Assembly (NCBI GenBank): GCA_036392795.1
Contig: DASVXH010000017.1
Coordinates: 12,203 to 76,202, forward strand
DNA length: 64,000 nucleotides
Reading direction: 5' to 3'
Origin: JARIHD01 sp036392795
Lineage (GTDB): Bacteria; Patescibacteriota; Saccharimonadia; Saccharimonadales; UBA4665
A model generated the notes under the pieces. That model searched no databases and was not told the DNA's origin. It worked only from the letters and a program-made list of their open reading frames with translations. The position numbers and the translations under genes are program-made. Shown piece after piece: positions 32,786-41,637 of this stretch (within the stretch, counting starts at the first letter, position 1; each line of letters begins with the position of its first letter).

Positions 32786-33340
32786 TCACGCCGACCGTTT
32801 TCGTAAATAAGGAGTAACCGCCTCAGCCATATCTCTATGTGCCTTAACAAGAACATCTTTAGACGTATGAGGTCGAAGAGTATAGATCTTGTCACTCTTT
32901 TCAACTTGAGGCGCCTTCACACATTTAACAAAACGCATACTGCCCGCCAGCACCACAAAGGATTCTAGCCCACTCTTACGCCACTGCATGTTGGTTTTAT
33001 TTTTATTTAAGTAGTCATACTCGGCCGTTAAAAGCTCTTCGCCCGTATCGGAACGATGTCGGCAATATCCGACAGGAAAATCATGCATAAAAATATGAAC
33101 AGGTAGCCGAACGTTGGGAGGAGTTGCCCATGCAAAGCGAGCAAACGGACCGCCGATACATTTCGCCGCCATTTCCGCTTCGGATTCGTCGCCCACATTA
33201 CAGGAACGAAAATTCATGCTAATTGTCAGTCCGTCCGGATGGTTCATAGCAACTTGGCCCGCAAGAGTAAGGATATTTCTCCAAGGTTCACCGCCATTCT
33301 GTAGGCCAGAGTACATATATTCAATCGACTGCGAAATCAT
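32786..33340 (-). CDS. Hypothetical protein
   Basis: 184 residues, soluble, several Cys and His (NFRSCNVGDES, KCIGGPF, PVGYCRHRSD). No recognised family. An AGAAAG-type purine stretch precedes the ATG. Convergent with dprA. It resembles in style the 52130-52711 hypothetical protein (both short, aromatic and acidic), but no real similarity was established. Confidence 0.55.
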   Translation of the reverse strand: MISQSIEYMYSGLQNGGEPWRNILTLAGQVAMNHPDGLTISMNFRSCNVGDESEAEMAAKCIGGPFARFAWATPPNVRLPVHIFMHDFPVGYCRHRSDTGEELLTAEYDYLNKNKTNMQWRKSGLESFVVLAGSMRFVKCVKAPQVEKSDKIYTLRPHTSKDVLVKAHRDMAEAVTPYLRKRSA

Positions 33341-33519
33341 ATCTTTCTTTCTATCCCTTATCTAAAAATGCCAGGTGAATCGAGGAGTTTATGTAATCTT
33401 TTTAACACTTAGCTATGCCTTCCGTCAATTTTAACAATTTCAAAAATTCTCTTGCATTTATGGCGGAGGGTTGCGTATAGTGTGCGCTTGCGTGTAAGCT
33501 AAAGTATACGAAAGTAAGC

Positions 33520-35811
33520 ATGAGCAAAAATTTAGTCATCGTAGAGAGCCCGGCCAAGGCCAAAACCATCGAAAAATATCTGGGCAAAGATTATACGGTC
33601 AAAAGCAGTTTTGGCCATATTCGTGATCTACCCAAAAAAGGTCTTAATATAGATATCGAAAATGACTTTGCTCCTTCTTATGAAATCAATCCCGAAAAAA
33701 AGAAGGTCGTTGCCGAACTGCGCAAAGCCGCAAAAGACGCCGTCGACGTCTGGCTGGCGAGCGATGAAGACCGCGAAGGAGAGGCGATCGCCTGGCACTT
33801 AACACAGGCCCTCAAACTAGATCCAGCAAAAACCAAACGCATCGTTTTTCATGAAATCACCAAATCCGCCATCGAAAACGCCATCAAAACGCCACGTACG
33901 GTCGACCTTAAACTGGTAGACGCACAGCAGGCCCGCCGCGTCTTGGACCGCCTGGTAGGCTACGAACTATCACCAGTACTCTGGAAAAAGGTCCGCACCG
34001 GCCTCAGTGCTGGCCGCGTCCAATCCGTTGCCGTACGCCTTATCGTTGAGCGCGAGCGAGACATTCGCAAATTCCAGCCCGAAAGCAGCTTTAAGGTTGT
34101 TGCAGTGTTTATAGTTGATAATCAGGAGCTGAAAGCCGAACTGGCCAACAAACTGCCAACAAAAGAGGACGCCCGCACATTCCTGCAAGCAGCTATCGAC
34201 GCGATCTTTACTGTCGAGGATATTGCGACAAAACCGGGCAGCCGCAATCCTGGCGCACCGTTTACTACAAGTACGCTACAGCAAGAGGCGGCTCGTCGCC
34301 TTGGCTATGGCGTTAAGCAGACCATGACCCTGGCGCAGCGCCTGTACGAAAATGGCCACATAACTTATATGCGTACCGACAGCACCTTACTGTCCGGATT
34401 TGCCATCAAAGCAGCCGAAGAATATGTCAAAAAAGAGTTTGGCGACAATTATCATCAATTTCGACAATTCAAAACGAAGAACGAAAGCGCTCAGGAAGCA
34501 CACGAAGCCATCCGCCCGACAGATTTCAATAAAACAGTAGCCGGTGACGATACCCATCAGCAAAAGCTCTACGACCTCATCTGGCAGCGCGCGCTTGCAA
34601 GTCAGATGGCGCCGGCCGAAACAGAAAAGACCGAAATTACCATTGGACTATCGAATCGCAGCGAAAAACTTCTGGGCAAGGGCGAAGTCCTTAAATTTGA
34701 CGGTTTTATGAAAGTATACGGCGGCATCAAAGACGACACGATACTGCCAGCCGTCAACGAGGGTCAAAAACTCCACCTAGGCAGTATGACCGCCACCGAA
34801 ACCTTTACTCGACCGCCAGCCCGTTATTCCGAAGCCGCATTAGTCAAAAAGCTCGAAGAGCTGGGCATTGGTCGCCCAAGCACCTACGCGCCAACCATCT
34901 CTACCATTCAGGCCCGTGAATACGTTGAAAAAGCCGACCTAGAGGGCAAGGAACGCACTGTACAGAACCTTACGCTTGAAAAAGGCACTATCGCCGAAGC
35001 TGAAACAAAAGAAATCACCGGTGCCGACAGGGCCAAATTATTACCAACGCCGCTCGCCGAAGTCACTACCGACTTTTTGGTTAAATATTTCCCCAGTATC
35101 GTAGACTACGACTTTACAGCCACTGTCGAAGGTCAGTTCGACCTGGTTGCCGAAGGCAAAGAAACCTGGCACAAAATGATTGCCGATTTTTATAAAGAAT
35201 TTCATCCATTAATCGCCGATGTCGCCGACATCTCCCGCAGCGAAGTCTCTCAGGCCAAAGAATTAGGCATCGACCCCAAAACCAAAAAACCGATTTTGGC
35301 ACGATTTGGCCGATATGGCCCTATGCTACAACGCGGCGCAACCGAAGATGAAGAAAAGCCGACCTTTGCGCCCTTGCCAGCAGGCACCACACTTGAATCG
35401 GTTACTCTAGAACAAGCGCTGACCATGTTTGAGCTGCCACGACTCGTAGGCACTACGGAAGATGGCCAAGAAATAAAAGCAAATATTGGCCGCTTTGGGC
35501 CGTACGTACAAATAGACAAGACCTTTGTGTCCATCAAGCCTCTTGACCCCTTCAGCATCACCGAGGCCGAAGCTCGTAATCTCTACAAAGCCAAGCTCGA
35601 AAAAGACGCAAATAAATATATCCAGGAATTCGACAGCGGAATCAAAGTAGTTAACGGTCCATACGGCCCCTACATTACCGACGGAAAAAAGAACGCCAAA
35701 ATCCCCAAAGACCTGGAACCCGCCAAGCTCACCGAAGAAGAGTGTAAAAAACTCCTTGACGAAGCTCCAGCCAAAAAGAAATTTGTCCGTCGGCGCAAAA
35801 AAACTGCTTAA
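33520..35811 (+). CDS. topA: DNA topoisomerase I
   Basis: 763 residues, type IA topoisomerase that relaxes negative supercoils. Toprim: VIVESPAKAKTIEKYLG and WLASDEDREGEAIAWH. The active-site Tyr is in GHITYMRTDSTLLS. The strand-passage domain is complete. The C-terminus carries Topo_C repeats (FGRYGPMLQRG, IGRFGPYVQID, NGPYGPYITDGKKNAKI) instead of Cys4 zinc fingers and ends in a Lys/Arg-rich tail. Followed by a perfect terminator hairpin. Confidence 0.98.
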   Translation: MSKNLVIVESPAKAKTIEKYLGKDYTVKSSFGHIRDLPKKGLNIDIENDFAPSYEINPEKKKVVAELRKAAKDAVDVWLASDEDREGEAIAWHLTQALKLDPAKTKRIVFHEITKSAIENAIKTPRTVDLKLVDAQQARRVLDRLVGYELSPVLWKKVRTGLSAGRVQSVAVRLIVERERDIRKFQPESSFKVVAVFIVDNQELKAELANKLPTKEDARTFLQAAIDAIFTVEDIATKPGSRNPGAPFTTSTLQQEAARRLGYGVKQTMTLAQRLYENGHITYMRTDSTLLSGFAIKAAEEYVKKEFGDNYHQFRQFKTKNESAQEAHEAIRPTDFNKTVAGDDTHQQKLYDLIWQRALASQMAPAETEKTEITIGLSNRSEKLLGKGEVLKFDGFMKVYGGIKDDTILPAVNEGQKLHLGSMTATETFTRPPARYSEAALVKKLEELGIGRPSTYAPTISTIQAREYVEKADLEGKERTVQNLTLEKGTIAEAETKEITGADRAKLLPTPLAEVTTDFLVKYFPSIVDYDFTATVEGQFDLVAEGKETWHKMIADFYKEFHPLIADVADISRSEVSQAKELGIDPKTKKPILARFGRYGPMLQRGATEDEEKPTFAPLPAGTTLESVTLEQALTMFELPRLVGTTEDGQEIKANIGRFGPYVQIDKTFVSIKPLDPFSITEAEARNLYKAKLEKDANKYIQEFDSGIKVVNGPYGPYITDGKKNAKIPKDLEPAKLTEEECKKLLDEAPAKKKFVRRRKKTA

Positions 35812-35828
35812 GCAGTCAAAAATCACAT

Positions 35829-35857
35829 GATATTTCATAAACAAAAAATGAAATATC
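35829..35857 (+). terminator. Terminator after topA
   Basis: A perfect 10-bp stem GATATTTCAT/ATGAAATATC with a 9-base A-rich loop, 17 bp after the topA stop. No long T-run follows, so efficiency is uncertain. Confidence 0.6.
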
Positions 35858-35972
35858 AAAACTTTTCCACAATTTTGTATCTTGAGCAATATATTTTGTG
35901 GTGATATTTAACAACACAAATGCCAGTGTCGTGTCCATTTCGTGATACAATAAACATTATAGAGACAAGCTA

Positions 35973-36001
35973 TTGACTTTTACATTCTTAAGTTTTATAA
36001 T
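35973..36001 (+). promoter_or_regulatory. Consensus promoter of the sigma4-HARE gene
   Basis: TTGACT (35973-35978), 17-bp spacer, TATAAT (35996-36001). The predicted leader is about 35 nt before the ATG at 36043, unlike most genes here. A GATAGGGAAC purine stretch precedes the ATG. Confidence 0.75.
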
Positions 36002-36042
36002 TATGTGAAACGTCGAATAATTAACAGATAGGGAACACGTTC

Positions 36043-37098
36043 ATGGCAGAAAGCCAATCTACCAAATCAGTGCTCAATACCGAACAATACGTCCAGGACA
36101 TATTAAGCAGCATCGAAAGGGAGCGCGAGCGCGAAATCATCGCCCGCCGCTTTGGCTTGTTCGATCGCAAAGAAACCCTGGAGCAAATTGGGGAACTTCT
36201 AGGCATTACTCGTGAACGCGTCCGTCAGCTGGAAAAATCCGTTGTCGCTCGCCTGAAAGCTTCGGCAGAACAAGGCGACCTGTTGCATATTATGGAAGTC
36301 GAATCTATGCTCATTGCCACCCTCGAACAGCAGGGCAACGCAGCACGCGTAAGCACTCTCTCTCAGGCTATTACTGGGGAAAACTCTCGTACCGACCAGT
36401 CTCGTGTCGCCTTTTTGGCGTCATTGTGTCCCAAACTGGTCACCCTGGAAGACAACGACCACTACCACTACGCGGTAGGCCTTAACGGCGTACGCGACGA
36501 AAAAGCCATGAAAGCCGCCATCGCCAAAATCGTTGAAGTCATCAAAAAGTTAGGTGAACCAGGCGACATCGCAACCATTGCTAAAAATGCAGGTCTAACC
36601 AGCACCGATGAAGCAGAAGCACTCGCCAGCATCTCCAAAGATCTAGCCACTCTCAACAATCGCTGGGGCCTCGTAAAGTGGCCAATGGTCAACCCAAAAA
36701 ACATCCGTGACAAAATCTACGTTATTCTGAAAGACCACGGCAAGCACATGCATTTCAACGAAATCGCCGAAGCCATAAAAGCCTCTGAATTTAAGCGCAA
36801 GGATGTTACTACTCAGGCCATCCACAACGAACTCATCAAAGACAAACGATTTGTTTTGATTGGCCGCGGCATTTACGCCCTTAAGGAGTGGGGCTACGCC
36901 AAGGGCACTGTTGCCGACATTATTTCCGAGGTGTTGCGTGATGCGGGTGAACCCTTGCACCGCGATGAAATCGTCAAGCGTGTACTAAAAAGCCGTTTCG
37001 TCAAAGAAACGACCATCCTCTTGAATCTACAAGGCAAAACTCAGTTCAAGCGCGTTGCTAAAGCAACCTACACACTCGAAGAGCAGGGCGCTGCTTAA
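36043..37098 (+). CDS. Sigma-70 region 4 / HARE-HTH fusion protein
   Basis: 351 residues. Residues about 10-75 match sigma-70 region 4 (SIEREREREIIARRFGLFDRKETLEQIGELLGITRERVRQLEKSVVARL), with the recognition helix intact. No regions 1-3 are present. Residues about 225-290 match a HARE-HTH domain (IRDKIYVILKDHGKHMHFNEIAEAIKA...ELIKDKRFVLIGRGIYAL), as in RNA polymerase delta (RpoE of Firmicutes). A further winged-helix-like segment ends the protein. Likely an RNA-polymerase-associated or DNA-binding accessory factor; this architecture is known from CPR genomes. It is convergent with the next gene. Confidence 0.85.
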   Translation: MAESQSTKSVLNTEQYVQDILSSIEREREREIIARRFGLFDRKETLEQIGELLGITRERVRQLEKSVVARLKASAEQGDLLHIMEVESMLIATLEQQGNAARVSTLSQAITGENSRTDQSRVAFLASLCPKLVTLEDNDHYHYAVGLNGVRDEKAMKAAIAKIVEVIKKLGEPGDIATIAKNAGLTSTDEAEALASISKDLATLNNRWGLVKWPMVNPKNIRDKIYVILKDHGKHMHFNEIAEAIKASEFKRKDVTTQAIHNELIKDKRFVLIGRGIYALKEWGYAKGTVADIISEVLRDAGEPLHRDEIVKRVLKSRFVKETTILLNLQGKTQFKRVAKATYTLEEQGAA

Positions 37099-37104
37099 TT
37101 CCGA

Positions 37105-38364
37105 TCAGTCCTTAGAACCCTTCTTTCCATGGTGGCGACCACCGCTTAAGGAGCTAAAGTTTACTGTTGAACTACGGGCTGGCAAGCCTCCCCGAAAAAA
37201 AGAAAAATCACGAATAATCCGACCGCTTTGCTGAGTAACATTAGCTTGTTTTAATACCTTCAAATACTCTGGACGTACGGGATCTACCTCTATATGTGGG
37301 TGCGCCGTTAAGGTCATCAAAAATATCTGTCTCAACTCGTCGACAAACTCATTAGCCTGAACACATTCAAGGCAGTGTGCTACAGCTACGGACGAAAATC
37401 CTTCGGCAATCAATTCTTCGGCCGCGCGATTCGCCCTGGTCTTCATGGATTCAATCTGCTCAAAAAACGCAGCATATTCACCGGATTTATGTACCGTAGA
37501 ACCTACAAATGTATCTGTTCTTCCTAAGCGCATAAATCCGTACTGGGCCAACAATGATTCGATAAAAACGACACTCACTCCTTCACGACCACGGAGGCCA
37601 ATCGCCGTCAGCAGAGAAGCATGGTCATAAAAACGCGGCTTGGCCTGGCGTAGTTCCGTCAAGGCTTTCTGTGTGGCCGTTAGCCACCCCTTTTTCGGAG
37701 TATATCCCTTATGAACGAATCGGTAGTGATTGGTCATGGTGGCCTCAACCGCTGTATGAGCCGTCAAAAACTGTTTAACCGTCAAATTATCAAAAGCATC
37801 CAGAGGCGGCTCACCAGCCCGGGCTCTAAGGCGATTCAGCCTATTGTCAAAATCTTTTTTAGGAAAAAGTACGTTTGGCATATAATCCTGCGCCAACTCC
37901 AGGAGCGTCTCCTGAACCATAGCCAGTAGTTTCGCAGTATTATCCCTTTGCGGGCCGGGCTCGCCCAAAAGAACGAGCGCACCCTCGGAAGTCTGGACGA
38001 CGCGGGGCTCCGCTAGTAAATCTTTGTTTGCAGCCGCTTTTTGCTCGGCCGTTAACTGCCCGGAAGGGTAGGTAGACTGACGAATATTCGTGATCCGCAT
38101 CACCCAAACGTGAGGGTGGGCCTGCAAATATCTATCCACCATCTCGCTCGCAGGAACAAGTGAGTCGGACTCGTTCGGGTTCGACTCCGCAATCGTCGTA
38201 GCGTCTGTGGTGCCGACAAGTGAACGCTCTCCCACTCGTTGCACCGTCGAAAAATCATCCAGCACCGTATCTGGCGCCACATACTCGAAACCATTCTCAC
38301 CCAAAAAAAGAAAACCCTTCGCATTGGGTACGGCGGCAGGTTCTACCTCCTGGCCTCTTCTCAT
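37105..38364 (-). CDS. Hypothetical protein, coupled to upstream gene
   Basis: 419 residues. No family recognised. Helical segments with possible winged-helix character are seen around 60-110 (SEMVDRYLQAHPHVWVMRITNI) and 225-290 (RFYDHASLLTAIGLRGREGVSVVFIESLLAQYGFMRL). A conserved-looking Cys-containing helix (SSVAVAHCLECVQANEFVDEL) follows. The C-terminus is basic and Ser/Gly-rich and ends KKGSKD. Its ATG overlaps the stop of the upstream gene as ATGA, so the two proteins are made together. Confidence 0.65.
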   Translation of the reverse strand: MRRGQEVEPAAVPNAKGFLFLGENGFEYVAPDTVLDDFSTVQRVGERSLVGTTDATTIAESNPNESDSLVPASEMVDRYLQAHPHVWVMRITNIRQSTYPSGQLTAEQKAAANKDLLAEPRVVQTSEGALVLLGEPGPQRDNTAKLLAMVQETLLELAQDYMPNVLFPKKDFDNRLNRLRARAGEPPLDAFDNLTVKQFLTAHTAVEATMTNHYRFVHKGYTPKKGWLTATQKALTELRQAKPRFYDHASLLTAIGLRGREGVSVVFIESLLAQYGFMRLGRTDTFVGSTVHKSGEYAAFFEQIESMKTRANRAAEELIAEGFSSVAVAHCLECVQANEFVDELRQIFLMTLTAHPHIEVDPVRPEYLKVLKQANVTQQSGRIIRDFSFFRGGLPARSSTVNFSSLSGGRHHGKKGSKD

Positions 38365-39893
38365 CTGTGATTCCTCTTAGGTTTTTGAAAAGCAAAAGTA
38401 TCTAGATGGGCGTGTGGCAGGGGGTTTTCGGGCAACTGGACACGCTCAAGACTCAAAAATTCCGACCTACCATCCCAATAGGTACCTACTATATACATTG
38501 TCTGTATATCTTCAAAAAAAGCATCACTAAAGTCGTCGCCCAAAGACCCCACAAGCTTACGCCGAGCCATCTCAATAAATCGCCCTGCAGGCATAGAACG
38601 TTGTCCGTCTAAAGCTAGTTCAACCGCTAGATTACGGATCTCTGCACCTGCAGCGTGTACCTTTTTGGTCGATTCGCTCTCCTCCTGCGGTTGGGGAGAG
38701 AGCGGCTCCTGGGTTTGCTTTTCGACCTTGGTGGGACTAAAAGATAGGTACCTATTTTCGTCACCGCGAGCCACTCTGACATGCCTGTGTCGATATACAT
38801 ACCTTGATATAAGATGCTTTAGTTCGATGTTCTGGGGCAATTCCCAGTCCCGACAGTGCGCCCGTACTCGCGCCCGGAGCCAGTTTATAGGGAAAGGTCG
38901 GGACTCATGTTCCTGCTTCAGCCCATGCAAACTCTCCTCGATCACCCGGCCGACAGCCTGAAGCTGCAGACGGTCGTTTCTGTCACCACCGGTGATAAGA
39001 ATTCCGGATCCCGGGTCAAACAAAAAGGCAGGGGAATTGCCACACAATTCATCGGCCAATTGGTCAGTCAGACTTTCAGAGAATCCTTCAGGAAAGTCGG
39101 CTTTCATAACTATTCCATCCAGCGAAAGATAGTTCGCCGGCCCCTTCAAAAACTCACCCAGCTGACTACGCAGCGCTTGACGCTTTCTCTGATCCCAGTC
39201 TTTTATAGCTCGATAGCGAAACCCTGCCAGATCGCCGTTACGATAATGTCGGGATTCAATTTCCGGGTGTGACTGCAATAGCAGCCTCAACCTCCGTTCA
39301 TCTCGCGTAGAAAGGTGAACGCCAGCCAGGCCTCTTAGCTGAGCCGTACGTGCTACCGCCTCTTGTAAGGTAAATTTAGCACAAACATTTCCGGAGGAAA
39401 GCATCTCGCCCAAAACCTCATTCAGATCGGGAATTAGTCGAGCGTATGCAGATTTATCACCTTTGTCGGGCACCATCGCGTACGACGAATACCAAGGCAA
39501 AACCCTGGAATCACGCGAAAGCATGTCTTTAAAGCTCGCCACCTCCTCCACATCCCACCGATGCGCGTACCGACCGAACACCCTCACTAAAATTGACTTC
39601 TGCGTAACCACCTGATCGCAAGACGATCGCACAAGGTCATTAATAGTTCTTACAAATTTTGCCTCTTTTTTTGGACTTAGGTGTTCGTATAAGGAGGTAA
39701 ACCGTTCAGACAAGACGCTGGCCCCCAACGTCTGGTGCACGTACCCGGCTCCTCCTTGATTAAGCTCGATTGGCTGGATAAAATCATTCGCCTGGCCCAG
39801 CTGATCGGGAAGGGCAGAGGCACCCAGAAGCCGGCTTGAATCTGACGGTATAGGAGGAAGCCGTCGGCTATGTCGTGGCCCAGATTCGCTCAT
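38361..39893 (-). CDS. Hypothetical protein with repeated winged-helix-like segments
   Basis: 510 residues from the preferred ATG. Four segments follow one pattern: two helices, then a short hydrophobic beta-hairpin. They are RVFGRYAHRWDVEEVASFKDML..VLPW, STRDERRLRLLLQSHPEIES..FRYRA, VRAHCRDWELPQNIELKHLIS..RYLSF and RRKLVGSLGDDFSDAFFEDIQ..FLSLE. This suggests tandem winged helices and DNA binding. The longer frame to 40079 adds 62 residues of different composition; ATG 39893 has TATTAT 11 bp upstream and is preferred. Translationally coupled to the next gene. Confidence 0.65.
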   Translation of the reverse strand: MSESGPRHSRRLPPIPSDSSRLLGASALPDQLGQANDFIQPIELNQGGAGYVHQTLGASVLSERFTSLYEHLSPKKEAKFVRTINDLVRSSCDQVVTQKSILVRVFGRYAHRWDVEEVASFKDMLSRDSRVLPWYSSYAMVPDKGDKSAYARLIPDLNEVLGEMLSSGNVCAKFTLQEAVARTAQLRGLAGVHLSTRDERRLRLLLQSHPEIESRHYRNGDLAGFRYRAIKDWDQRKRQALRSQLGEFLKGPANYLSLDGIVMKADFPEGFSESLTDQLADELCGNSPAFLFDPGSGILITGGDRNDRLQLQAVGRVIEESLHGLKQEHESRPFPINWLRARVRAHCRDWELPQNIELKHLISRYVYRHRHVRVARGDENRYLSFSPTKVEKQTQEPLSPQPQEESESTKKVHAAGAEIRNLAVELALDGQRSMPAGRFIEMARRKLVGSLGDDFSDAFFEDIQTMYIVGTYWDGRSEFLSLERVQLPENPLPHAHLDTFAFQKPKRNHR

Positions 39894-40666
39894 AAGTATC
39901 CTTGATAATACACTATTATTGATTTTCAGCAAAAGAGGTCGAGCCGATAACAAAATCCAATGTAAGAACGTTTTACGAACATAGATGTTGGAACTTTGCT
40001 TGGACAAGCTACGGGGAGTCTCAACCACTACTGAAATAAAAAACTCTGGGCCGATAGCGAGAAGCAGGGCAACATACAAAAAAACAATTAGCAGGATGCA
40101 GTCATAACGTTATTCCTGGAAAGATCCGGGGCATCCCATTCGTAAGCAAAAAGGATATTATTGATGTCGCACAATGTATATTTTACGACTCATAATTAGG
40201 CATATGCCGTGGTAATCAGGGGGGTTATCGGGGGAGGCGGGGTCACTAGTTTTTTAACATTTGTCATGCTGACATATTTTTATGTGTCTTATTAAACTTA
40301 ATGATTACCATCCAACATCAGCTTTTTGAGATGTCCTCGCGGGTCGCATCTAACACTCCCTACATCCTAAGAAAGCAAGCCTGAGAAAATTCAAATAAAA
40401 CCTTAGGTGTTCGCTTTCTATTAGCATCCTTTGGATTCCGACTCACTGTTGTAACATTGGCTAATATTTGACTTTTCCACAGAACTATCGTGAAAGTATT
40501 TGCTTTTTTGAAATTTTCATAGTTTTATAGTCTTCCCCCTCCTACTCCTTGCCTTTCTATATTTTTTGACTTTTGCTAATTTTAATATGAAAATATATTT
40601 TTATTGAAAGCGCGTTTGATTTTAATGAATGAACAAAATACGAACTATGAGGGCAGAGCGGTAGGG
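39894..40666. other. 773-bp gap without recognised gene
   Basis: AT-rich, no frame over 60 codons that looks like protein. Contains the TATTAT box for the 39893 gene at 39905-39910, a CCTAAG/CTTAGG plus GAAAGC/GCTTTC nested inverted repeat around 40370-40420, and a single DnaA-box-like TTTTCCACA at 40473-40481. The 3' end of the dcw transcript enters here. No convincing terminator was found. Confidence 0.4.
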
Positions 40667-41584
40667 TTACTGATAATAGACCTTGTTTTCGACCCGTACA
40701 TCGATGTACGAACGTGGCAGTTTTTTTTGCCCTTCAAGATATTGTTTGGTCGCCAAAAACGCACCCACCTCTTCCCTGGCATTGCCATGCAGGTTAAATT
40801 TCACATAGTACCCTGCCTTATCTGGCCGAACGTGTAATTCGTTTGTTCCCATCGGCAGCGTGAGTGACCCTATACCCACTTGCTTGGCCTTCAGCTGTCC
40901 AACAACCTCGGTCGTAAAGACAACGACACTTTTGGGTAATGCAATTTCACCCGCGCGAATAGCTAGTCCGCTCTCGTCATTTACTGCAGGTACACCCAAA
41001 TCACTCAGTTTGGCCACCTGATTGCCGGCAATCAGGGCGCGACCATCGGTATCCAAAACGTACATTCCGTCACGACTAACCAGAATCATACTTGGAATTG
41101 ACGGCTGAATATACACCGTGGGCCGCGTACCAATGGCGGGTAACGACACAGACACGGCCTTCAATTCGGGAAATTGTTTTTTTAGATCATTACTGATTTT
41201 TCCGGTATTAACGGTTAGCTTGTTGCGATTGATGGGTGAGCTAAACGCTTGCTGCACGGCGGCTGTATAGACCGCCTTATCACGCAAAAAAAGTTCGCCA
41301 GAAGGCGTTCCAACCGACTGCACAGTCGCCTTATTACTAAGCTGCATGAAGCAAATCGTCACAACTAGCACGGCCAGTATTATGGCAATGTTCGCCGTAT
41401 ACGAACGCCAGGAACGCAGATTGCGCCGTATTTTTGGCTGCTGTTGATAGTCGATATCACGCTGATTGGCCCCCTCGCGAATGGACCGATTGGCGTGATA
41501 CGAAAAAACCGGACGCTCACGCGACGGCGTTTGTGGCACGCGGCTGCGCCGCTCATTTTCGGGACGTTTTTTGGATAAGAACAT
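40667..41584 (-). CDS. ftsQ: Cell-division protein FtsQ/DivIB-like
   Basis: 305 residues. A basic N-terminal cytoplasmic part of about 60 residues and one membrane segment at about 66-86 are followed by a POTRA-like region (LFLRDKAVYTAAVQQAF.., LKKQFPELKAVSVSLPAIGTRPTVYIQPSIPSMIL). A FtsQ beta domain follows (VLDTDGRAL.., LPVxN-like ..GVPAVNDESG). It scaffolds the FtsBL-FtsWI divisome complex. It is the last dcw gene here, 53 bp after murG. Confidence 0.85.
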   Translation of the reverse strand: MFLSKKRPENERRSRVPQTPSRERPVFSYHANRSIREGANQRDIDYQQQPKIRRNLRSWRSYTANIAIILAVLVVTICFMQLSNKATVQSVGTPSGELFLRDKAVYTAAVQQAFSSPINRNKLTVNTGKISNDLKKQFPELKAVSVSLPAIGTRPTVYIQPSIPSMILVSRDGMYVLDTDGRALIAGNQVAKLSDLGVPAVNDESGLAIRAGEIALPKSVVVFTTEVVGQLKAKQVGIGSLTLPMGTNELHVRPDKAGYYVKFNLHGNAREEVGAFLATKQYLEGQKKLPRSYIDVRVENKVYYQ

Positions 41585-41637
41585 GTCTATTTTTGTTGCC
41601 AGCTGTTAGGATCTCGGCGCCTTTTATTTTGGGTTTC

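Noticed and set aside
38170..38190. GGTTCGACTCC resembling a tRNA T-loop
   Set aside because: It lies within the coding sequence of the 419-residue protein and no acceptor or anticodon stems can be built around it.
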